Made by a program: the position numbers and the translations under genes | Part shown: positions 1 through 5,419 of the stretch, piece by piece | Position numbering within the stretch: the stretch's first letter is position 1 | Layout: the number at the start of each line of letters is the position of its first letter | Notes under the pieces: model-generated | Databases searched by the model: none | Told to the model about the DNA's origin: nothing | Seen by the model: only the letters and a program-made list of their open reading frames with translations | DNA from: Cypionkella sp. | Lineage (GTDB): Bacteria > Pseudomonadota > Alphaproteobacteria > Rhodobacterales > Rhodobacteraceae | Direction of reading: 5' to 3' | NCBI GenBank assembly: GCA_018063485.1 | Contig: JAGPBG010000097.1 | Coordinates: 1 to 7,561, forward strand | Length of the DNA: 7,561 bases

Positions 1-649
1 AGAATACATAGTGCAGGGGCGCAAGCGATTGGCGCAAGCCGGGTGACAGCATGGTTGGCAAAAGCGCCAGCAGGCTGAGCAGAATCACGCTGCCGCAGGT
101 AACGAAGATGCAGTTGCGGCGGGTCCAGATCATGCGGTGATCGGCGGTGCGGTCGCCACGCGTGAAGAGCACAAGGCAAAACAGCGCCAGGCAGACAAAA
201 AACACACCGGCGCAGGTATCGTGCAGCCAGTTCGGGTGAGCGGTGATGCCGAATGTCAGGCAATCATCGGGCGTTGGGTAGCAGGAGGGCAGGCCAAGCC
301 GGTTGGCAGGAAAGCCTGCAACCCCAAGTGCAGCGAGACCGGCGACAAAGGAAACCTGTCGGTCAGAAATCCATTCGTCGGGCAGCGGATCATAGCCACG
401 GTAGAACAGCAAAAACACTCCGATGGCGCAGAGAATGCCGACAAAGACATCACCCATGGCAGAGTAGTAATAATCGCTGATCGAGGGTCGCAGCGGGTGG
501 CCCGACAGGATCGAATAGCCTGCCAGTGACAGAGGCAACGCCAGCCCGAGCCAACCGAGAAACTGTTGCAAGGCCTGATAGGACAGGATCAGGCCGTTGC
601 TGCGTTTCTGCGCCTCATGTCGGGCAGGGGATTTCGCCTCGTGTTCCAT
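1..649 (-). CDS. Uncharacterised multi-pass membrane protein (N-terminal part)
   Basis: The reading frame opens at an ATG (complement of 647-649), starts MEHEAKSPARHEAQ, and stays open for 216 codons to the left edge, so the C-terminus is missing. After a charged, probably cytoplasmic N-terminus of about 20 residues there are about five hydrophobic segments: residues 31-49, 68-84, 98-114, 145-163 and 178-200. Between segments 1 and 2 lies SISDYYYSAMGDVFVG, followed by LCAIGVFLLFYRGYD. I recognise this pattern from uncharacterised bacterial membrane proteins, possibly DUF998-like, but cannot name the family with confidence. Two cysteines (C123, C130) flank a short loop between segments 3 and 4. 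The ribosome binding site is weak (AGG about 9 nt before the ATG). It lies 77 nt downstream of pyrF on the same strand, with no clear terminator between them, so read-through is plausible. No function can be assigned. Confidence 0.8.
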   Translation of the reverse strand, partial: MEHEAKSPARHEAQKRSNGLILSYQALQQFLGWLGLALPLSLAGYSILSGHPLRPSISDYYYSAMGDVFVGILCAIGVFLLFYRGYDPLPDEWISDRQVSFVAGLAALGVAGFPANRLGLPSCYPTPDDCLTFGITAHPNWLHDTCAGVFFVCLALFCLVLFTRGDRTADHRMIWTRRNCIFVTCGSVILLSLLALLPTMLSPGLRQSLAPLHYVF

Positions 650-726
650 GGATTCAGCCTAACAGTGCGGGCCATTGGCGCCAGGTCAATCAGGTTTGTG
701 CCGGAACGCGGCGCTTACTGGTTGGG

Positions 727-1440
727 TTACCTTGCCTGCGATACGCGAAGTTCGTCAAGAATAGCCAGCGCCGCCGCCTTCGGGTCTTGGGCTTGCCAGA
801 TCGGACGGCCCACGACGATATGATCGACGCCATCGGCGACGGCTTGGGCGGGGGTGGCAATGCGTTTCTGGTCGCCCGCTGCGGCCCCCGCCGGACGGAT
901 GCCGGGGGTGACGATCAGCTTTCCGGCGGCCTGAGGCAGAGCGCGGATACGGGCGGCCTCTTGCGGGCTGGCGATCACGCCATCAGCCCCGGCCTCAAGC
1001 GCGCGAAGGGCGCGTTCCAGGGTGATTTCGTGGATATCGCCGGGGTGGATGAGGTTGGCGTTCAGATCATCGCGGTCAAGCGAAGTCAGAATGGTGACGG
1101 CAAGGATTTTCAGATTGGTGCCGGCTTTGCCTTGGGCGGCGGCGCGCACCACTTGCGGGTCGCCGTGGACCGTCAGGAAATCAAGATCATATTGCGCGAT
1201 GCCTTTGACGGCAGTTTCAATCGTGGCGCCGATGTCGAACAGCTTGAGATCGAGGAAGACGCGTTTGCCATGTTCGGATTTCAGCTCATTGGCAAGGGCG
1301 AGACCGCCACCGGTCAGCATCCCGAGGCCGATCTTGTAAAAGCTGACCGTATCGCCAAGCGTTGCGGCAAGTTGCAGGCCTTGGAGCAGGTTCGGCACAT
1401 CGAGGGCGACGATCAGGCGGTCATCAGCACGGGTTCTCAT
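727..1440 (-). CDS. pyrF: Orotidine 5'-phosphate decarboxylase
   Basis: This 237-residue cytosolic enzyme performs the last step of de novo UMP synthesis, decarboxylating orotidine 5'-phosphate. It acts as a TIM-barrel dimer without cofactor. The length fits the family. Visible hallmarks are LIVALDVPN near the N-terminus (D14), FYKIG (K36), and the catalytic DLKLFDIGATIE (D64, K66, D69). Further on come ILTSLD (118-122), and the phosphate-binding TPGIRP (R182) and VVGRPI (R212). The open frame continues upstream to 1761, but those 107 residues are low-complexity Pro/Arg/Ser sequence and antisense to the neighbouring transporter. The ATG at 1440 has a good AAAGGA ribosome binding site six bases upstream and gives the family-typical N-terminus. 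A TTGACA box lies upstream in the divergent spacer. All key residues are present, so the enzyme should be active. Confidence 0.97.
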   Translation of the reverse strand: MRTRADDRLIVALDVPNLLQGLQLAATLGDTVSFYKIGLGMLTGGGLALANELKSEHGKRVFLDLKLFDIGATIETAVKGIAQYDLDFLTVHGDPQVVRAAAQGKAGTNLKILAVTILTSLDRDDLNANLIHPGDIHEITLERALRALEAGADGVIASPQEAARIRALPQAAGKLIVTPGIRPAGAAAGDQKRIATPAQAVADGVDHIVVGRPIWQAQDPKAAALAILDELRVSQAR

Positions 1441-1446
1441 CGGGTG

Positions 1447-1452
1447 TCCTTT
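1447..1452 (-). promoter_or_regulatory. Ribosome binding site of pyrF
   Basis: On the minus strand this reads AAAGGA, six bases before the ATG at 1440. It decides the pyrF start in favour of 1440 over upstream ATGs in the same open frame (such as 1761), whose extra residues resemble no enzyme of this family. Confidence 0.75.
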
Positions 1453-1462
1453 GGTTTTGGGC

Positions 1463-1491
1463 GGGGTAAAGCGGGGACAGGGGGGTGTCAA
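1463..1491 (-). promoter_or_regulatory. Candidate sigma-70-type promoter of pyrF
   Basis: On the minus strand a perfect TTGACA -35 hexamer lies at 1486-1491. At a 17-base spacing the -10 position reads TACCCC (1463-1468), and at 15 bases it reads TTTACC (1465-1470). Both are poor matches to TATAAT, but weak -10 boxes are common in GC-rich alphaproteobacteria. Transcription would begin a short distance upstream of the pyrF ribosome binding site. This is inferred from sequence only. I saw no equally good promoter facing the transporter gene on the other side of the spacer. Confidence 0.4.
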
Positions 1492-1577
1492 GAATGGAGT
1501 TCCGAGGTGGAGTGCGTTCTGGCTAAATTGAGGGGCAGGGCCTTGAACTTGGTTGGGCGCTGAACGAGTGTCGCGCC

Positions 1578-3008
1578 ATGGCGACACCAGAGCAGCAAAA
1601 CGCGGCCGATGGCGGTGTAAGGATGGGGCGGGTGGTGCCCTTGATTGTGGCAACCGCGCTGCTGATGGAGAATATCGACAGCTCGGTCCTCTCGACATCC
1701 TTGCCGCAGATTGCCACGGATTTAGGGTCTGATCCGATTCATCTGAAACTGGTGCTGACAACCTATTTGCTGGCGCTGGCGGTGTTCATACCGGCCTCGG
1801 GTTGGGCGGCGGACCGGTTTGGGGCGCGGCGCGTGTTTCGCTGGGCGATTGTGGTCTTTGCGCTCGGGTCGATTGCTTGTGGTGTGTCGCAAAACCTGCT
1901 GCAACTGGTGGCGGCGCGGGCCGTTCAGGGGATCGGTGGGTCGATGATGACGCCGGTGGGACGGTTGATCGTGTTGCGCGCGGTGCCGCGATCTGGGTTG
2001 GTCAATGCGTTGGCCTGGTTGACGGTGCCGGCGCTGATGGGGCCGGTGATGGGGCCGCCATTGGGCGGCTATATCACCACCTATTGGGACTGGCGCTGGA
2101 TTTTCTGGATCAATATTCCGATTGCGGTTGCGGGGGTTGTGCTGGCTCACAGGTTCATTCCCGATCTGCGCGAGACCGAGGTGCGAAGGTTTGATGCGCT
2201 GGGCTTTTCGCTGTTGGGGCCGGGGCTGGCGGGATTTCTGACCGGTGCGACGCTGCTGGGCCTGTCGCTGGCAAGCCCGGCTTTGGTGACGATTTTGATC
2301 TTTGGCGGCGTGGCGCTGATTGCGGGTTATGTGCGCCATGCTCTGCGCGTGGAAAACCCGCTGGTCGATCTGCGATTGCTGGCCTTGCCGACCTTTCGTA
2401 TCTCGGTGACGGCGGGGACGCTGTTTCGGGTGGGGGTGGGCGCGTTGCCGTTTCTGTTGCCGCTGATGTTGCAACTGGGGTTCGGTCTGAACCCGTTTCA
2501 ATCGGGTTTGCTGACCTTTGTATCCGGGATCGGTGCGCTGGCGATGAAGTTCTTGGCGCAACCCCTGTTGCGGCGGTTCGGGTTTCGCCGGGTGCTGTCG
2601 CTGAATGCGGCGCTCTCGGCGGCGTTCATCCTGTTGCCCGCGTTTTTCACGCCGCAAACGCCCTGGCTGTGGATGGCGGGAGTGCTGTTTGTGGGCGGGC
2701 TGTCGCGGTCTTTGCAATTCACCTCGATCAACGCGATTGCCTATGCCGATGTGCCGGGCGAGAGGTTGAGTTCGGCAACCAGTTTTACCGCCGTGATGCA
2801 GCAGCTTTCCGGTTCGATCGGGATCACTTTGGCGGCGATGGGGCTGGAAAGTCTGGGCTGGTTGAGCGGGGGAACGGCAGTGGATCTGGCGAATTTCCCT
2901 TGGATATTTTCGGCAATTGCGGCGGCATCGGTGGGGGCGGCGCTGATGTTCGCGCGGATCAGCCCGCAGGCGGGGGCGGTCTTGGTGACGCGACGCAAGG
3001 GCGATTGA
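1578..3008 (+). CDS. MFS drug/proton antiporter, DHA2 family (MdtD-like)
   Basis: This 476-residue inner-membrane protein is probably a proton-driven exporter of small amphipathic compounds. The first membrane segment carries MENIDSSVLSTSLPQIATDL (motif D1; 30-49). The loop motif A is GWAADRFGARR (75-85), RAVQGIGGS (114-122) is motif B, and GPVMGPPLGGYI (155-166) is the antiporter motif C, followed by WRWIFWINIP (172-181), typical of the EmrB/QacA group. Length and colinear similarity recalled from E. coli MdtD (IPASGWAAD, SPF/NPF..GL, RRFGFRRVL, IHLKLVL) point to the MdtD branch, usually 13-14 membrane segments. The substrate is unknown. The ATG at 1578 has only a weak GAG upstream; ATG 1623 is a possible alternative. 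The gene is divergent from pyrF and heads a co-directional run with the next two genes. A 473-residue open frame antisense to it is an artefact of third-position G/C bias. Confidence 0.93.
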   Translation: MATPEQQNAADGGVRMGRVVPLIVATALLMENIDSSVLSTSLPQIATDLGSDPIHLKLVLTTYLLALAVFIPASGWAADRFGARRVFRWAIVVFALGSIACGVSQNLLQLVAARAVQGIGGSMMTPVGRLIVLRAVPRSGLVNALAWLTVPALMGPVMGPPLGGYITTYWDWRWIFWINIPIAVAGVVLAHRFIPDLRETEVRRFDALGFSLLGPGLAGFLTGATLLGLSLASPALVTILIFGGVALIAGYVRHALRVENPLVDLRLLALPTFRISVTAGTLFRVGVGALPFLLPLMLQLGFGLNPFQSGLLTFVSGIGALAMKFLAQPLLRRFGFRRVLSLNAALSAAFILLPAFFTPQTPWLWMAGVLFVGGLSRSLQFTSINAIAYADVPGERLSSATSFTAVMQQLSGSIGITLAAMGLESLGWLSGGTAVDLANFPWIFSAIAAASVGAALMFARISPQAGAVLVTRRKGD

Positions 3009-3044
3009 CAGCCGTTGGAATTGCGGGGAGTCTTTGGCCGAAAA

Positions 3045-3050
3045 GAAAGG
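3045..3050 (+). promoter_or_regulatory. Ribosome binding site favouring the GTG start at 3058
   Basis: GAAAGG lies seven bases before GTG 3058. The competing TTG at 3034 has GGGGAG at 3025-3030, only three bases away, which is closer than usual. Spacing and start-codon quality together favour 3058, though the choice is not certain. Confidence 0.5.
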
Positions 3051-3057
3051 CGGGCCC

Positions 3058-3831
3058 GTGGACATCAATCTGACATTCGAGCGGCCTGACGAGGGTCCGA
3101 AATCCGGCCCGGTGTCGGTGGGATGGTTTCTGACCTCTGACAAAGGGGCTGTGCTTTATGATCCGCCCGAGCGGGTGGTGTTTCGCCAGACCAACAAGGC
3201 CCATTCCAAAAGCGCCAGCCGTTGCCCCGCAGTGGTGCAGATGGAAAGCCGCTATTTCATGGTAAAATCGCCGTTCGATATTCATCTGGGCTTTGGGCGC
3301 GATGACAAGGGCAAGGCGCATCTGATCAATCGGGCCGGGCCGGGGTCATCCATTCGCGGCAACAAGCTCGGCGAGGTGATGACGCTGGTGAACGAGGCCG
3401 AGTGGCGCTATCCGGACCGGCCCACGGTGCAAATGACGCTGCCCTATTGTTTCATTGCCGATGAGTTGGTCTATATCACACAGCTTTCGGCCTTTGCGCA
3501 TTACCGCAAGGATCAGTTGCCCGGAACGATTTTTGGCGGGCGGTTTCCATTGAACCTCTGGCCACGGCCTTTGATGTGGGCCTTTGAATGGCACGAGCCG
3601 GAAAAGGATTTGATCCTGCGGCGCGGCGAGCCGTTGTTTTATTGCCAATTCGAGGCGGATGGCCCGGATCGCCCGATTCAGGTGGTCGAGGCCGAGCGCA
3701 CACCCGAGCTTGCGAAATACATGGAGCAGATCGGCGGTATCGTGAATTATGTGAATCAGACCTTTGGTCTGTTCAAGGCCGCCGAGGCGATCCGACCCAA
3801 GCGGTTGATGGTGCCGAAAGCGCGGGAGTGA
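3058..3831 (+). CDS. Unrecognised soluble protein, about 257 residues
   Basis: I cannot assign a function. The product from GTG 3058 is 257 residues; a TTG at 3034 would add eight (MAEKKGGP). There is no signal peptide or membrane segment, so it should be cytosolic. Composition is that of a real globular protein rich in W, F, Y and P. Conserved-looking blocks are KSASRCPAVVQMESRYFMVKS (51-71), EWRYPDRPTVQMTLPYCFIAD (115-135) and GTIFGGRFPLNLWPRPLMWAFEWH (156-179), then RRGEPLFYCQFE (188-199). The order of CP..., an LPY β-strand, a W-rich strand and a 'GEPLF' strand is loosely like DUF6065-type proteins, but that is a weak impression. It starts 49 nt after the transporter stop, and its TGA shares a base with the next ATG (TGATG). 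It is therefore probably co-transcribed with the transporter and translationally coupled to the propeller gene, which suggests a shared process. Confidence 0.85.
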   Translation: MDINLTFERPDEGPKSGPVSVGWFLTSDKGAVLYDPPERVVFRQTNKAHSKSASRCPAVVQMESRYFMVKSPFDIHLGFGRDDKGKAHLINRAGPGSSIRGNKLGEVMTLVNEAEWRYPDRPTVQMTLPYCFIADELVYITQLSAFAHYRKDQLPGTIFGGRFPLNLWPRPLMWAFEWHEPEKDLILRRGEPLFYCQFEADGPDRPIQVVEAERTPELAKYMEQIGGIVNYVNQTFGLFKAAEAIRPKRLMVPKARE

Positions 3832-4655
3832 TGGTTAGCTCGCTGGATATCCATGATCTGGCAAGCGGGCGGGCGCAGGTGGTTTTGCAAAGCGATCTGC
3901 GGATCGAGGCGCCGAATTGGGATCCTTCGGGCGCAAATCTTTTGGTCAATGCCGAGGGGCGGCTGTACCGGGTGCCTTTGCATCGCCCGCAATTGATCCC
4001 GGTGGCGACGGGGGCCGCGATTCGTTGCAACAATGATCATGGCATCAGCCCGGATGGGCGTTGGATTGTGCTTACGTCACATCACGAAATGCAGGGTGCG
4101 CAGATGTATAAGGTGCCTGCGCGCGGCGGAGAGCCGGTGAAGATTTCAACCGAAGCGCCGAGCTGGTTTCATGGCTGCTCGCCCGATGGGCAGCGGTTGG
4201 CCTATGTTGCGGCGCGGGGCAGCAGCCGGGTTCTGGATGTCTATACGATAGGGGTGGATGGCGGTGCCGAGCAGCGCCTGACCATGGGCGAGGGCCAGTG
4301 CGACGGGCCGGATTACTCGGCGGATGGGACGCGGATTTATTACAATTGCGATCGGGATGGTCATGCTCAGATTTGGGTGATGGCGGTGGATGGGCAAGAC
4401 CGGCGGCAGGTTTTCACGGATGATTTCGCAAACTGGTTTCCGCATCCCAGCCCCGACGGGGCGCATATCCTTTATCTGGCCTATGCGCCCGGAACTGTTG
4501 GGCATCCTCAGGATGTGCCGGTGGCGCTGTGTCTGATGGACCCGGACGGCGGCAATCGGCGTCGGGCTTTGGAGTTTATCGGTGGGCAAGGAAGTATCAA
4601 TGTGCCGTGTTGGGCCCCGGATGGCAGCGCCTTTGCCTTTGTGCGCTATGGCTGA
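3831..4655 (+). CDS. TolB-like (PD40) six-bladed beta-propeller protein, no signal peptide
   Basis: The 274-residue product is a string of PD40/WD40-like repeats of the TolB type. Six repeat cores are visible: NWDPSGANLL (29-38), HGISPDGRWIVL (70-81), HGCSPDGQRLAYVA (114-127), PDYSADGTRIYYN (160-172), PHPSPDGAHILYLA (204-217) and PCWAPDGSAFAFV (259-271). Six blades would make one complete propeller that fills nearly the whole protein. True TolB is about 430 residues, with a secretion signal and an N-terminal domain, and sits in the Tol-Pal operon. This one has neither, nor Tol-Pal neighbours, so it is not tolB and should be cytosolic. Such propellers bind proteins or sugars, and I see no catalytic motif. 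The ATG at 3831 overlaps the preceding TGA by one base, which indicates translational coupling and fixes the start. The open frame extends upstream to 3588, but only as a shadow of the previous gene. Confidence 0.9.
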   Translation: MVSSLDIHDLASGRAQVVLQSDLRIEAPNWDPSGANLLVNAEGRLYRVPLHRPQLIPVATGAAIRCNNDHGISPDGRWIVLTSHHEMQGAQMYKVPARGGEPVKISTEAPSWFHGCSPDGQRLAYVAARGSSRVLDVYTIGVDGGAEQRLTMGEGQCDGPDYSADGTRIYYNCDRDGHAQIWVMAVDGQDRRQVFTDDFANWFPHPSPDGAHILYLAYAPGTVGHPQDVPVALCLMDPDGGNRRRALEFIGGQGSINVPCWAPDGSAFAFVRYG

Positions 4656-4663
4656 GAGGGCGG

Positions 4664-5131
4664 TCAGGGGCCAGCCGATATCTTTCGGAATGGCGGTGGG
4701 GGCGGAATTCCCGGTTTGGCTTCTGCCGGTTTGGCGTCTGGTGGCGCTGGCTGCGTTGGAGGGCGCGCGCCACTTGGGGCGGGCACAAAGCGCATGATAC
4801 CCCAGACTGAAATGGCAATTTCGGCCCGGTGATCGGGCGCAAGGTGTTCGGGTGTCAGGGCGACAACGCGGACCCGCATGGAGTCGGCGTTGGCCATATG
4901 GGGGAGAAGTTGCGCGCGGTCTTGCAGCGGGATCAGTCCAATCAGCACCTGTGATCTGTAGGGCAACAGGCCAAGCCGATAGCGGGTAAGCGTCGCCAGG
5001 ACGCCGATTTGACCATCATCCCTGAGACTTAGACCGGCAGAGTCGCCGATGGACAGGCCGGATTTGCCAACGTGCAATTGCAAGGCGGTCAGAGTGCTTT
5101 TGGCAAGGATGATTTGCAGCGGTTCGTGCAT
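4664..5131 (-). CDS. Hypothetical protein with proline-rich C-terminal tail, 155 residues
   Basis: I do not recognise this family. From ATG 5131 the product starts MHEPLQIILAKSTLTALQLH. Residues 1-115 look like a small globular domain rich in β-strands (LSIGDSAGLSLRDDGQIGVL, RYRLGLLPY, QVLIGLIPLQD, SMRVRVVALTPE, AEIAISVWG). Residues 117-147 are a low-complexity Pro/Ala/Lys tail ending PPPPPF, probably disordered. There is no signal peptide or membrane segment. The frame is open upstream to 5347, but those 72 residues look non-coding; 5131 is chosen because the domain begins there and ACAGG lies five bases before it. The gene converges on the propeller gene with 8 nt between stops, and is divergent from clpB across a 288-nt spacer. 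That the domain resembles HIRAN-type small β-barrels is only speculation. The gene is probable rather than certain. Confidence 0.65.
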   Translation of the reverse strand: MHEPLQIILAKSTLTALQLHVGKSGLSIGDSAGLSLRDDGQIGVLATLTRYRLGLLPYRSQVLIGLIPLQDRAQLLPHMANADSMRVRVVALTPEHLAPDHRAEIAISVWGIMRFVPAPSGARPPTQPAPPDAKPAEAKPGIPPPPPFRKISAGP

Positions 5132-5297
5132 TGGGGCCTGTTTTCGGGAACGGGATAGTCTGTGAACCTGTGGTCTGAGCGGCGACGGCGCAAGTAGGGG
5201 CTGCTGTGCATTGGCCGTATCTCGCGTATGCAGGATGGGCTTTTGGGCGGAGGCCCGCGTACGGTTGAGGGCTGTGGCGGTTAGGCAGCGAAAATTC

Positions 5298-5384
5298 GCC
5301 GGTTCCGGGTTATCGGGGGCATTGTATTGCATCGGGGGAACTCCCAAATTCAGGGCAAGGCCAAGGCGATGTGCCGGTTCCGGG
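5298..5384. repeat. 12-bp direct repeat GCCGGTTCCGGG upstream of clpB
   Basis: The same 12 bases occur at 5298-5309 and 5373-5384, start to start 75 bp apart, within 125 bp of the clpB start. Each copy contains CCGG-TT-CCGG. The word CATTG(C/T) follows both copies: directly after the second, and 11 bases after the first. A regulator-binding pair or remnant of a small duplication are both possible, and neither is shown. Confidence 0.5.
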
Positions 5385-5405
5385 CATTGCAGCGGCGCTT
5401 TGGAA

Positions 5406-5411
5406 AAGGAG
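5406..5411 (+). promoter_or_regulatory. Ribosome binding site of clpB
   Basis: A consensus AAGGAG lies eight bases before ATG 5420. This is the strongest ribosome binding site in the window, fitting an abundant chaperone, and confirms the clpB start over the out-of-frame ATG at 5413. Confidence 0.85.
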
Positions 5412-5419
5412 AATGACCG

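Larger units (their letters stand above)
5132..5419. other. Divergent intergenic spacer upstream of clpB
   Basis: This is the longest stretch without a credible gene. It should hold promoters for clpB (rightward) and the 155-residue protein (leftward). I looked for an alphaproteobacterial heat-shock (sigma-32) promoter beginning with CTTG facing clpB and found no CTTG, and I found no CIRCE element (TTAGCACTC/GAGTGCTAA). A 12-bp direct repeat lies in the clpB-proximal half. Short open frames here (5211-5423 plus; 5132-5347 minus) have coding-poor, Arg-rich composition and no good ribosome binding site. Confidence 0.6.

Noticed and set aside
137..529. 130-codon open frame on the plus strand at the left edge
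   Set aside because: The opposite strand encodes a coherent multi-pass membrane protein over the same bases; this frame's product is low-hydrophobicity shadow sequence.
526..1563. 345-codon open frame on the plus strand, opposite pyrF
   Set aside because: It lies antisense to a well-supported pyrF, has Gly/Arg/Asp-rich composition with no domain, and is explained by third-position G/C bias.
1441..1577. TTGAAC at about 1551 as a -35 box for the transporter
   Set aside because: No acceptable -10 hexamer lies at 16-18 bases, so I do not call a promoter here.
1722..3143. 473-codon open frame on the minus strand, opposite the transporter
   Set aside because: Its product is dominated by Arg, Gln, His and Pro, the typical antisense shadow of a hydrophobic GC-rich membrane protein gene.
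4670..4694. Imperfect hairpin (GCCA-CCGA / TCGG-TGGC, six-base loop) just past the propeller stop
   Set aside because: The stem is bulged, no T-tract follows on either strand, and it lies inside the convergent coding region, so it cannot be called a terminator.
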